Assembly: GCF_002994745.2 (NCBI RefSeq)
Contig: NW_020126850.1
Span: forward strand, 1 to 64,000
Source of the DNA: Rosa chinensis
Lineage: Eukaryota; Streptophyta; Magnoliopsida; Rosales; Rosaceae
DNA length: 64,000 nt
Direction of reading: 5' to 3'
A program made the translations under genes and the position numbers. Position 1 is the stretch's first letter. Each line of letters begins with the position of its first letter. The notes below the pieces were generated by a model that had not been told where the DNA came from, made no database searches, and saw only the letters and a program-made list of their open reading frames with translations. Shown piece by piece: positions 10,499 to 20,833 of the stretch.

Positions 10499-11406
10499 GA
10501 TAATTAGATGTGAATAGTGACGTTTTGTTTGTTTGTGTGAAAGTTTTGTGTAAATGGTGTCTAATCTTGTTAAACAAAGGAAATGTAAAGAATTAATTAT
10601 AAATATTGTTAAATTCTTGATTTATTATAAGTGTGTAAATTCGTATGAGTAGATAAGGGCCCTTTTGTTAATATTGGCCTTAACCCTTCATTAGTGCCTT
10701 TCTGAGGTCTTATGAGGTTGAGGGCGGCTTTTATTAACATTTGGAGAACTGTCTAACACATGAGTTCTTTTCAAGCTGAGTAAGGGGCATATAGGTGGTG
10801 TCTTAGGTTGAGACCCTGGGTGATGGGTTCAATTGGATCTCAGAGATACTATAGACCGTGCGTAAACCACAATGTGGGAGTAGCCAATAGGGGCCTAAAC
10901 CTCAATGAGGGAGTAGCCTCCGTAGTGTCACCAAAATGAGTCCTCCCTCTCACTTACCTCTTAATCTGGCCATCTAGCCTTCTGAAACAAAGGGAAGTGA
11001 CTTATGTCTAGGCGACTATCCCTAGATCGTATCTCACCAATAGTAGTGGTTTCTATTGGGCTCGACTTACAACTTGTAATCAATTGAGATATTAACTTTA
11101 TTTTGTAAAGATAATAAGATACTTGAACATAACCTCCACTTGTAAATTGTGTTGTTTTGTACATTTTTTTTTTTTTTACTTGTTTAAACTTCTTACGTGG
11201 TTTATTTGTGAAAAGATTGTGGATAGTTTTTAATTTATACTTCTCTTTATACTTGTATAAATCATAAATAGTAAAGTCGTGAATAGTAACTTGTGAATAG
11301 TGACTCGTGAATAGTAAGGTTGATGTATAAATCACTAATTTGTAATTAACTCACTTTATACTTTGCTAACTTCTTTGAATTTTGATGATGTTCAGGATTC
11401 CTATGA
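9665..11406 (+). other. Leader of A2
   Basis: This is a 1.7-kb noncoding leader. It has a 24-nt A tract (9744-9767), module 1 (about 9882-10245), a 33-nt A tract (10463-10495), module 2 (about 10651-11066) and short GTGAATAGT repeats near 11280-11320. Modules 1 and 2 are diverged copies of one ~350-nt design. Each starts with a TTAATATTGGCCTWAACCC-like line, contains GGTTGAGGGCGGC, has AAACC-CAATG-GGGAGTAGC motifs, and ends near CGACTATCC or TTGGGCCGCACG. A candidate 5' splice site GTAAGTAT is at 10015 and a candidate 3' splice site ends at 11395. Confidence 0.7.
9670..9687 (+). promoter_or_regulatory. PBS (tRNA-Asp type), A2
   Basis: TGGCGCCGTTGCCGGGGA is complementary to the 3' 18 nt of plant tRNA-Asp (known for Athila-type elements). 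It lies five bases after the LTR. Bases 9681-9691 (CCGGGGATTGA) are also fully complementary to 9576-9586 in U5. Confidence 0.88.
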
Positions 11407-13182
11407 ATGACCGAGCCTTTTAGATCCTCTACACTAAAGGAAATTGAAGCAAGGCTCGCTCGCTTGAAGGGTCCTTCACTTCTTGAGCAGACAAGCCCTT
11501 CCCCTTCGACACACAGAGGGTACATCTTTAACGAACAAGGGAAGAGGACCTACTGTTCTGAGGAGTCTACATCACCTACACCAAGTCCATCTCCTCCTTC
11601 ACGTTCACCTTCACCTGTGATTTCGTCCAACTCTACACCACCACCTTCACCACCACCTGAAGAAGTCGAAAAAGAGAGAATGGCATCTATTAGGGAACTT
11701 TCCACTGCAACTGTTGAAGGAGGACCCCCTACAGGCATAGTATACCCTCCCCCTGCAGCTGGAAGACAAGCAGAGTTTGAGCTAAAGAGTGGTTTGTTGC
11801 ACAAGCTCCCTATCTTCCATGGACTTAATATGGAGGACGCTAACAAGCTTGTTCGAGAATTTCAATCTGTTTGTGCAAACATGCAACCACAAGGGGCAGA
11901 TGAGAACCTTCTTAAGATGAGAGCATTTCCATTCTCTCTAGCTGATAGAGCCAAGGATTGGCTATATGAACTCCCTGCAGGACGTATCACCTCATGGGAA
12001 ACAATGAGAAAGGCCTTCTTGGAGAAATACTTCCCAGCTTCTAAGGTCATCACACTCAGGAAGAAGCTCAGTGGAATAGAGCAAGCCCATGATGAGTCCT
12101 ATGCTGCTTACTATGAGAGGTTCAATTCCTTACTTGCACAATGTCCTCAACATCAGATGAAGGATGAGACCCTACTCACATGTTTCTATGAAGGACTCTT
12201 ACCCTTGGAAAGGCAAATGTTGGATGCTGCAGCTGGAGGAGCTTTTGTGGATAAGTCCCCTACAGTTGGGAAGGAGCTGATAGCTAATCGTGCCTTGAAC
12301 TCTCAACAATATGAGGGGGTAGGACACTCTACTCGTAGGGTGCATGAGATGAGCAAGAATACTGCAATTGAGGACCAACTGAATAAGCTTACTCTACTCA
12401 TGAATCAAGTGGTAAGTTCCAAGGGACCAAGTGCAACAATAGCTTGTGGGGTATGCTCTATGCAAGGGCATGTTACAGATCAGTGCCCTCAACTTAATGA
12501 GAATGGAGGATGGGAATCTGCAAATGCTATTGGAGGATATCAAGGAGGATACCAAGGAGGACCTCAACGTCCTAGACATGATCCTTACTCCAATACGTAC
12601 AACCCAGGATGGAGGGATCATCCCAACTTCAAGTGGACCAACAATGATAATGTTCAGAATCCTCTTGGTGGGAACTTCCAACGTCCTCAAGGGCCTTCAT
12701 TCCAAGGATCATCTTTTCAAAGGCCCTCCATGCCTCCGCCTCAACAGAACTCAGGACCTTCAATGTCTCATTATGACAAAACGTTGGAAGCCTTGACTAG
12801 TTCCACCCAAGCCTTGACAAACTCTACTCAAGCTTTGATTCAAGGACAACAGACCCACACTAAGGATATTGCAGATCTTAAGAAACAGATGGGCCAAGTT
12901 GTGGACTTCATGAGCAAGATTCATGAGACTGGGAAGCTTCCTAGTGGCACAATACCTAACCCTAAGGGTAATGTGGAGAATGCATCAGTTGTGACTACGA
13001 GGAGTGGAAGACCATTGGTGGATCCACCCAAGCAACCCAAGAAGGTCCAAATGAACATAGAGATTGAGGAAGACCAAGAACCCACCAAGTTGGGTATTGA
13101 GAAGGACCCTGCAACATCAAGGGAAGAGACCAAGGCATCCTCATCTTTAAAGGCAAAACCGGAAATCAAAGAAAATGTTTGA
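11407..13182 (+). CDS. gag: Gag of A2 (591-aa ORF, C-terminus altered by deletion)
   Basis: It has the same domain order as A1 Gag: Ser/Pro-rich N-terminal linker, retrotransposon gag domain at residues ~150-285, then a CCHC knuckle (CGVCSMQGHVTDQC) near residue 350. After these come Gln/Pro-rich and Gly-rich spacers and the start of the basic linker to protease (VTTRSGRPLVDPPKQPKK). In A3 the frame continues into protease. Here a ~755-bp deletion plus a one-base loss joins the linker to sequence after protease, out of frame, so the ORF ends after KPEIKENV. Gag itself is intact, but it cannot be made as a Gag-Pol fusion. Confidence 0.85.
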   Translation: MTEPFRSSTLKEIEARLARLKGPSLLEQTSPSPSTHRGYIFNEQGKRTYCSEESTSPTPSPSPPSRSPSPVISSNSTPPPSPPPEEVEKERMASIRELSTATVEGGPPTGIVYPPPAAGRQAEFELKSGLLHKLPIFHGLNMEDANKLVREFQSVCANMQPQGADENLLKMRAFPFSLADRAKDWLYELPAGRITSWETMRKAFLEKYFPASKVITLRKKLSGIEQAHDESYAAYYERFNSLLAQCPQHQMKDETLLTCFYEGLLPLERQMLDAAAGGAFVDKSPTVGKELIANRALNSQQYEGVGHSTRRVHEMSKNTAIEDQLNKLTLLMNQVVSSKGPSATIACGVCSMQGHVTDQCPQLNENGGWESANAIGGYQGGYQGGPQRPRHDPYSNTYNPGWRDHPNFKWTNNDNVQNPLGGNFQRPQGPSFQGSSFQRPSMPPPQQNSGPSMSHYDKTLEALTSSTQALTNSTQALIQGQQTHTKDIADLKKQMGQVVDFMSKIHETGKLPSGTIPNPKGNVENASVVTTRSGRPLVDPPKQPKKVQMNIEIEEDQEPTKLGIEKDPATSREETKASSSLKAKPEIKENV

Positions 13183-14817
13183 TGTTATGCATGAGGATAC
13201 CCTAGTCACTACCCTTGAGAGTGGGGTAGGCTATACAAAGGAAGGCGTCACCATCTCAGAGGACAAGTTGAAAGACACTTGTGAGGATAAAATCATTGAA
13301 AACGTCTCCTTCCTTGAGGCATCACCCTTTATAGGTAAGTCTGTTTCTCCTCTGTCCATTCAGTTATCCACTAACAAGACATTACCTTCAGTGGTCCAGG
13401 CCCCAGAACTTGAGCTAAAACCTCTTCCAGACCATTTGAAGTATGTCTACTTAGGGGACAAGGAAACCTTGCCAGTGATTGTGTCCTCTGCACTAACAAC
13501 TCCACAAGAAGAGAAGTTGGTGGAAATGTTGAAGCAACACAAGACCGCCATAGGATGGACATTGGCGGATATCAAGGGAATCAGCCCTACAACTTGCGTC
13601 CACAGGATACTTCTAGAGGAGGGGTCTAAACCCACTAGAGAGGCTCAACGTCGTCTCAACCCTCCAATGATGGAAGTAGTGAAGAAGGAGGTTATCAAAC
13701 TCCTTGATTGTGGGGTGATCTACCCTATTTCAGACTCCAAGTGGGTCTCCCCAGTTCAGGTCGTGCCCAAGAAGTCTGGGATCACTGTGGTAAAGAATGC
13801 TGATAACGAACTGGTGCCCCAAAGGACAGTAACAGGCCACAGAGTATGCATTGACTATAGGAGGCTCAACGCAACCACAAGGAAAGACCACTTTCCTCTG
13901 CCATTCATTGACCAGATGCTTGAGCGCCTAGCTGGACATGACTACTACTGCTTCCTGGATGGATACTCTGGTTACAACCAGATTGCAATTGCAAATGAAG
14001 ATCAAGAGAAGACAACCTTCACTTGCCCCTTTGGAACGTTTGCCTATAGACGTATGCCTTTCGGACTTTGCAACGCTCCAGGTACCTTTCAGAGGTGTAT
14101 GGTAAGTATCTTTTCAGATTATATTGAGAAAATCATAGAGGTATTCATGGATGACTTTTCAGTTTTTGGAAAGAATTTTGATGATTGTCTTAATAATCTG
14201 GAGATAATTCTGAAACGTTGCATGGAAACTAACCTTGTCTTAAACTGGGAAAAATGCCATTTTATGGTTAAACAAGGAATAGTTCTAGGACATATTGTCT
14301 CTGCTAGGGGTATAGAGGTTGATAAAGCCAAGGTTGATATTGTGCGTCACTTACCCTCTCCCACTTCTGTGAGAGAGATTCGTTCTTTCCTTGGTCATGC
14401 AGGTTTTTACAGGAGGTTCATCAAGGACTTCTCCAAAATTTCGAGACCCTTATGTCAACTACTCCAGAAGGATGTGCCCTTCCACTTTGACAAGGAGTGT
14501 CAAGAAGCTTTTGACAAGCTTAAGGAGTTGTTGACATCTGCCCCCATCATGTTACCTCCAGACTGGTCCTTGCCCTTTGAATTAATGTGTGATGCCTCTG
14601 ACTACGCAGTTGGAGCTGTTTTGGGACAAAGGAAGGAAAAGCTGCCCTATGCCATCTACTACGCCTCAAGGACTCTCAATGATGCACAAATAAACTACTC
14701 CACCACAGAGAAAGAGCTCCTTGCAGTTGTCTTTGCCCTTGAGAAGTTTCGCTCCTATTTACTTGGTACCAAAGTTACTATCTTTACTGACCATGCAGCT
14801 TTGAAATACTTGATGAC
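13175..14817 (+). pseudogene. pol of A2, part 1 (RT and RNase H; protease deleted)
   Basis: An open frame, shifted relative to gag, runs from the protease-RT linker (FDVMHEDTL) through the full reverse transcriptase. RT motifs visible are CIDYRRLNATTRKDHFPLPF, LDGYSGYNQI and VFMDDFSVFG with the catalytic Asp pair. RNase H follows ([28 protein letters not shown]). It stops at 14817, where the LTR palindrome begins. The joined edge near 13172 compares with positions ~32596 and ~33351 of A3. Without protease and in a different frame from gag, the copy cannot mature its own particles. Confidence 0.87.
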
Positions 14818-16831
14818 TGATAGGAGCATTTTAATGCGACGTTTTAACTGTTATTTCCCTATATTTTCTGCGTTATTTCCTTAATAAAACTCTGTTTAGG
14901 AAAGTTTCCATTCTTCGAATGGGAAAGTTCCTAATTGTAGAAAGTTTCCGTTTCGTTGTTTCTATTTTCCATTTTTAGAAAGTTTCCATTTTAGTTTAAG
15001 AAAGTTTCCATTTCTTATTTTAGAAAGCTTCTATTTTCAGGTTTTTGGAATAAATAAGCTGAATTGAGTTCATAAATGGAACGAGAAGTTTCATGAAGAT
15101 GACATGGCAAGGAGAGAATCAAGGAAGAGTTTTTTTAAAAAAAGGAAAATATATTTTCCTTGGGGATTAAATTTGCCGTGTAATACTTAAGGAAAAACAA
15201 GGTGACAACGTGGGAATTGAAGATGATTGATTGAGGATTTCAAGGAGAGATTTTCTTGGGAGACTTTTATGGAAAGAAATATTGTTGGAGGAATAATTTG
15301 GTGTGATTGCCAACGTGAAAATCAGAAATAATCAAGGAGATGACGCCAAGAGAGATTCAAGGGAGATATTTATAGAAGGAAAATATGTGTGCACCAAGAA
15401 AAAGCTAAAAAGGCGTCTAGATTCATCCCTAAATTCCCTAAAGGAATGTTGGCCGAAATTCATGAAGAAAATCAGAATAATTTCAAGGAAATTCGGCAAT
15501 TAAATATTAGGGAGGTATTTTAGAGAATTATGATTGGTTGGAACACATCACAAGGCTTACTTGGCATTCTATGATTGGTTGGACCACATCACAAGCTTAC
15601 TTGGCGAATTATCATTGGTTGAAGCTATGTGGAAAATTCTGATTGCTTTGTGAACCCTAGCCATGCTCCTATATAAAACTCCCCCTTTCTCAACGTCAAG
15701 GTTCCTCTCCCCCATACAATTTACACTTTAGAAAAAAATCAGAAAATCTTCTTAGCATAGCCGTGAGTTTCTCCATCCTCTAGTCATCTCCACGAGTTCA
15801 AGCAAGGCCAAGGGAGAAGAAGCATAGCCGTGAGCATCCATCATCCATCTCCAACCTTGAAGCTTGCTTTCAAGATTCAAGAGACCACCACATCAATCGT
15901 TCATCACCATCCCCATCTCACGGTGTAATCCGATTCTCCTTTGTAACCTTTGCTTTGAATTTCGTTGGTTATGAACTAGTTGACATATGTGTTTGAATAA
16001 ATATTAATTTCTGGAATTTTTATGATTAATTGAGAATTTTCAGATTCAAATTATTGTTCTTCGAGAGTTGCTTATGTGGGTTTGTTTAATTAAATTTGCG
16101 TTATAGATAACTTTTGTATTTTAATCTTATGTGGTTGCAAACACTTAGGGTTTCGATATAATTGGTGCTAGGTTTAAGAACATGAAATCGACTTTTCGTT
16201 TTGTGTAAACTTGAATCAAAGTAGTAAAGGTTTTTTCAAAGATCGAATTTAATTAACGAGGATTGCAATTAGGTGGACTTTTCCATACTAAGTTGTACAC
16301 TTGAGTTGATAGCCTTTCTCTATGTGTAATGCGTTAAACATGACATGATTGACTAGCTTTCTAGGGTTTGATTGCATGTTTAATAGAATTAATCTAGGTG
16401 CTTTCGCTTAGGTTAATTAGCATTGAAAAGTAAAAAATGGGAATTCATTTGCTTTCGAATGTTTCACATGATCAACTCCTTTCTCATGACTTAGATGAAC
16501 AATATTAGGGTTTGAATCATTTTTAATCATATGTTTCGGATTTTGATCTTTGTTCTCTCATTCCATCTGTATTTTTATGTTTTTTGCATTTTAATTGTTT
16601 TGTTAACTTAGTTTTATTTTCGAAAAACCAAAAACAAAATCCCCCCTTTTCGTAAATATGTATATATTTTGTTATATCTTTGTAAATATTATACTTTGTT
16701 TTAATTTTAATTGTTTAATTGTTTGACAATGACAGGTGTACCCTCAATCCCCGGAATAGAACGATCCCTACTTGCTTATACTACTATGATATTTTTAGGG
16801 TTAAATTGCGCGCTTGCTTTCGGGCGCATCA
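14818..16831 (+). repeat. Left arm: complete LTR of E type (2014 bp)
   Basis: It starts TGATAGGAGC and ends GCGCATCA before a PBS, so it was the 5' LTR of a plus-strand element. It carries the AAGTTTC block (14895-15040) and TATATAAAA at 15670-15678. Length and sequence match the 3' LTR of E (2016 bp). Confidence 0.88.
15670..15678 (+). promoter_or_regulatory. TATA box, palindrome left arm
   Basis: TATATAAAA is followed by a C-rich start region. Transcription from here would run through the PBS into the antisense arm. Confidence 0.55.
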
Positions 16832-16836
16832 ATTTT

Positions 16837-16854
16837 TGGCGCCGTTGCCGGGGA
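16837..16854 (+). promoter_or_regulatory. PBS at the palindrome centre
   Basis: This is an exact copy of the 18-nt tRNA-Asp PBS, followed directly by reverse-complement LTR. It shows that the left arm was a 5' LTR and marks the centre of the inverted repeat. Confidence 0.85.
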
Positions 16855-18843
16855 TTTAACCCTGAAATGTCATTAGTAGTAAAAGTAAGTAGGGATCGTT
16901 CTATTCCGGGGATTGAGGGTACACCTGTCATTGTCAAACAATCAAACAATTAAAATTAAAACAAAGTATAATATTTACAAAGATATAACAAAATATATAC
17001 ATATTTACGAAAAGGGGGATTTTGTTTTTGGTTTTTCGAAAATAAAACTAAGTTAACAAAACAATTAAAATGCAAAAACATAAAAATACAAATGGAATGA
17101 GAGAACAAAGATCAAAACCGAAACATATGATTAAAATTGACTCAAACCCTAATATTGTTCATCTAAGTCATGAGAAAGGAGTTGATCATGTGAAACATTC
17201 GAAAGCAAATGAATTCCCATTTTTTACTTTTCAATGCTAATTAACCTAAGCGAAAGCACCTAGATTAATCCTATCAAACATGCAATCAAACCCTAGAAAG
17301 CTAGTCAATCATGTCATGTTTAACGCATTACACATAGAGAAAGGCTATCAACTCAAGTGTACAACTTAGTATGGAAAAGTCCACCTAATTGCAATTCTCT
17401 TTAATTAAATTCGATCTTTGTACAAAACCTTTACTACTTTGATTCAAGTTTACACAAAACGAAAAGTCGATTTCATGTTCTTAAACCTAGCACCAATTAT
17501 ATCAAAACCCTAAGTGTTTGCAACCACATAAGATTAAAATACAAAAGTTATCTATAACGCAAATTTAATTAAACAAACCCACATAAGCAACTCTCGAATC
17601 ACAATAATATGAATCTGAAAATTCTCAATTAATCATAAAAATTCCAGAAATTAATATTTGTTCAAACACATATGTCAACTAGTTCATAACCAACGAAATT
17701 CAAAGCAAAGGTTACAAAGGAGAATCGGATTACACCGTGAGATGGAGATGGTGATGAACGATTGATGTGGTGGTCTCTTGAATCTCGAAAGCAAGCTTCA
17801 AGGTTGGAGATGGATGATGGATGCTCACGGCTATGCTTCTTCTCCCTTGGCCTTGCTTGAACTCGTGGAGATGACTAGAGGATGGAGAAACTCACGGCTA
17901 TGCTAAGAAGATTTTCTGATTTTTTTCTAAAGTGTAAATTGTATGGGGGAGAGGAACCCTTGACGTTGAGAAAGGGGGAGTTTTATATAGGAGCATGGCT
18001 AGGGTTCACAAAGCAATCAGAATTTTCCACATAGCTTCAACCAATGATAATTCGCCAAGTAAGCTTGTGATGTGGTCCAACCAATCATAGAATCCCAAGT
18101 AAGCCTTGTGATGTGTTCCAACCAATCATAATTCTCTAAAATACCTCCCTAATATTTAATTGCCGAATTTCCTTGAAATTATTCTGATTTTCTTCATGAA
18201 TTTCGGCCAACATTCCTTTAGGGAATTTAGGGATGAATCTAGACGCCTTTTTAGCTTTTCCTTGGTGCACACATATTTTCCTTCCATAAATATCTCCCTT
18301 GAATCTCTCTTGGCGTCATCTCCTTGATTATTTCTGATTTTCACGTTGGCAATCACACCAAATTATTCCTCCAACAATATTTCTTTCCATAAAAGTCTCC
18401 CAAGAAAATCTCTCCTTGAAATCCTCAATCAATCATCTTCAATTCCCACGTTGTCACCTTGTTTTTCCTTAAGTATTACACGGCAAATTTAATCCCCAAG
18501 GAAAATATATTTTCTTTTTTTTAAAAAAAAACTCTTCCTTGATTCTCTCCTTGCCATGTCATCTTCATGAAACTTCTCGTTCCATTTATGAACTCAATTC
18601 TGCTTATTTATTCCAAAAACCTGAAAATAGAAGCTTTCTAAAATAAGAAATGGAAACTTTCTTAAACTAAAATGGAAACTTTCTATAAATGGAAAATAGA
18701 AACTACAAAACGGAAACTTTCTACAATTAGGAACTTTCCCATTCGAAGAATGGAAACTTTCCTAAACAGAGTTTTATTAAGGAAATAACGCATAAAATAT
18801 AGGGAAATAACAGTTAAAACGTCGCATTAAAATGCTCCTATCA
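16855..18843 (-). repeat. Right arm: LTR truncated at its U5 end
   Basis: Read on the minus strand it starts TGATAGGAGC at 18843 and continues to AGGGTTAAA near 16855, lacking the final GCGCATCA. A TATATAAAA box lies on the minus strand at 17981-17989. It corresponds to the 5' LTR of a minus-strand element. Confidence 0.86.
17981..17989 (-). promoter_or_regulatory. TATA box, palindrome right arm
   Basis: TATATAAAA on the minus strand mirrors the box at 15670. The two promoters face each other across the PBS. Confidence 0.55.
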
Positions 18844-20145
18844 ACCATGGTATGCAGATATTGTGAACTATATTGTGTCTAGGAAGATTCCTGATACCAT
18901 GTCACGTGCTCATAGAGATAGGCTTAAGAAAACTGTTAAGCAATATGTTTGGGATGAACCTTATCTGTGGAAATATTGTTCTGATCAATTGATTAGAAGA
19001 TGTGTGCCTGAACATGAACATAATGCTATACTTTCGTTTTGCCACTCTAAAGCATGTGGGGGTCACTTTGGGTCAAAGAAGACTGCATTTAAGGTACTAG
19101 AGTCTGGGTTCTATTGGCCAACATTATTTAGGGATGCTCATGCATATTGTCTAACTTGTGATAAGTGCCAAAGAACAGGAAATCTAGGTCCTAGAGATCA
19201 AATGCCCTTGTCTAATATCATAACTGTTGAAATATTTTATGTTTGGGGTATAGATTTCATGGGACCTTTCCCATTATCTTTTGGGTTTATATATATCTTA
19301 CTTGCAGTGGACTATGATTCCAAATGGGTGGAAGCAAAGGCCACTAGAACTAATGACTCTAAGGTTGTTGCAGATTTTATCAAGTCTAACATCTTTAGCA
19401 GGTTTGGAATGCCTAGAGTTCTCATTAGTGATGGTGGATCCCATTTTTGCAATCGGACGATTGAGGCTCTTTTGAAGAGATATGATGTGACACATAAGGT
19501 TTCTACACCTTATCACCCCCAAACTAGTGGGCAGGCTGAGGTCTCTAATCGTCAGATCAAGGGGATATTGGAGAAGACTGTGAACCCCAACAGGAAGGAC
19601 TGGTCCTTGCGTCTAGAGGATGCTTTGTGGGCCTACAGAACTGCATACAAAACTCCCATAGGTATGTCCCCATATCGAATAGTCTATGGCAAACCTTGCC
19701 ATTTACCTGTGGAGTGGAGCATAGAGCTTGGTGGGCTGTGAAGCAGTTCAACATGGATATAGATGCAGCTGGGCTTCATAGGAAGTTGCAATTGCAAGAG
19801 TTAGAGGAGATTAGGAATGATGCCTTTGAGAGTGCTAAGATTTACAAGGACAAGACTAAGGCATTCCATGATAAAATGATTCGAAGAAAGACTTTTGTTG
19901 TGGGTCAAAAAGTTCTTCTCTTCCATTCTCGTCTCAAACTCTTCCCAGGTAAACTTCGTTCTCGTTGGATTGGGCCTTTTGTTATCACTAATGTGTTCTC
20001 CCATGGAGCTGTGCAGATAAAGAGTGAACAAACAGGCAACGAGTTCAAAGTGAATGGCCATCGCTTGAAGCCTTACTATGAGGCCTTTGTGGAACATGAA
20101 GTGGAGGATGTACCCCTCCAAAACGTTCCAAACCCTGAGGATTAA
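18844..20145 (+). pseudogene. pol of A2, part 2 (integrase, frameshifted)
   Basis: It continues pol after the palindrome, from PWYADI to the normal pol end VPNPED. The integrase has the N-terminal HHCC zinc finger (last Cys pair in CLTCDKC). The catalytic triad lies in [16 protein letters not shown] and [11 protein letters not shown]. The C-terminal GPF module is [12 protein letters not shown]. Relative to A3, one T is missing near 19715 (GGAGTGGAGC against GGAGTTGGAGC). This ends the first ORF at 19741 and places the last ~135 codons (to 20145) in another frame. The integrase C-terminus is therefore uncoupled. Confidence 0.87.
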
Positions 20146-20833
20146 ATGGAGGTACAAGTCTAGGCTGAAAGACTATAAACATTAAGCGCTGCTTGGGAGG
20201 CAACCCAATTCAGAAGTAGCTGTGGAGGAGTCATCAACGCAGATTTGTTTTATCTCTCCCTTTTACTTCTCCAATTTTTCTTTATTTTGGTAGTCATTTT
20301 CGTAATTCTCTACCCTATATGCTTACGTGTTTCATTGTATGCTTATTCTTGATTACATTGAGGACAATGCAATATTTAAGTGTGGGGGAAGGGATTTACA
20401 CTTTTATCTTGAGTCATATATTGAAAAATACAAAAAAAAGTGAAAAATGTCAAAAATTTAAAAATTTTCGTTGCTTTTGTTTTTGTTTTGAGTCTTAGGA
20501 TGCCCTTTCAACTGTCTAGGATGATTCTATATCTCTGAAATCATGATTAAAAGAGGATCACAAAATTGAGATGATTTCTAAAATGGTATTCTTTGGTTAA
20601 TTGAGATATATGAAAAATATATGCCTTGTAGTGGATATGGATTTCGAAACTTTGGTACAGAATATGAGCATGTTAAGATAAGTTTTGATTCATAAAGCCC
20701 ATGTGAGATATTTGAGCCATGTCCCTTTTTCTTGGAGTGAATCGAAAATATATATTCTTATTTTCTTGGCGATGTTTTGATGATCTCGTTATTCTTTCAT
20801 CTTGATTGACTACTTGCCATAGATTAAGTTTGA
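20146..20833 (+). other. Start of 3' noncoding region of A2
   Basis: The region holds H1 (AGTCT 20157-20161, loop AGGCTGAA, AGACT 20170-20174) and H2 with TTGGG-AGGCAA-CCCAA. The CATTG-AGGA-CAATG repeat follows at 20356-20369 and a PPT-like tract AAGTGTGGGGGAAGGGA at 20378-20394. It is cut by A3 at 20834. No gene is visible. Confidence 0.75.

Larger units (their letters stand above)
14818..18843. repeat. LTR palindrome: two LTRs head to head around a PBS
   Basis: The left arm (14818-16831) is a complete 2014-bp plus-strand LTR ending GGCGCATCA. A PBS follows (16837-16854). The sequence then switches to the reverse complement of the same LTR (about 16855-18843), which lacks only the last ~27 bp of U5. 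The join shares ATT with both partners. The arms look near-identical by eye; an example difference is CTGCG versus ATGCG near the outer ends. Both outer edges are U3 ends (TGATAGG and CCTATCA). About 192 bp of host pol present in A3 (34999-35190) is missing and no target duplication flanks it. The simplest origin is two opposite insertions followed by one deletion. Confidence 0.9.
7357..20833 (+). mobile_element. A2: protease-deleted Athila-like element (3' end outside window)
   Basis: A2 comprises 5' LTR (7357-9664), PBS, leader, gag, pol without protease, and the first 688 bp of the 3' noncoding region. It is broken four ways: a ~755-bp deletion removing protease, the LTR palindrome with loss of ~190 bp of pol, a one-base frameshift in integrase, and the A3 insertion at 20834 (presumed duplication TTTGA, 20829-20833). 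Its remaining 3' part and 3' LTR must lie right of the window, beyond the nested elements. Confidence 0.85.
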
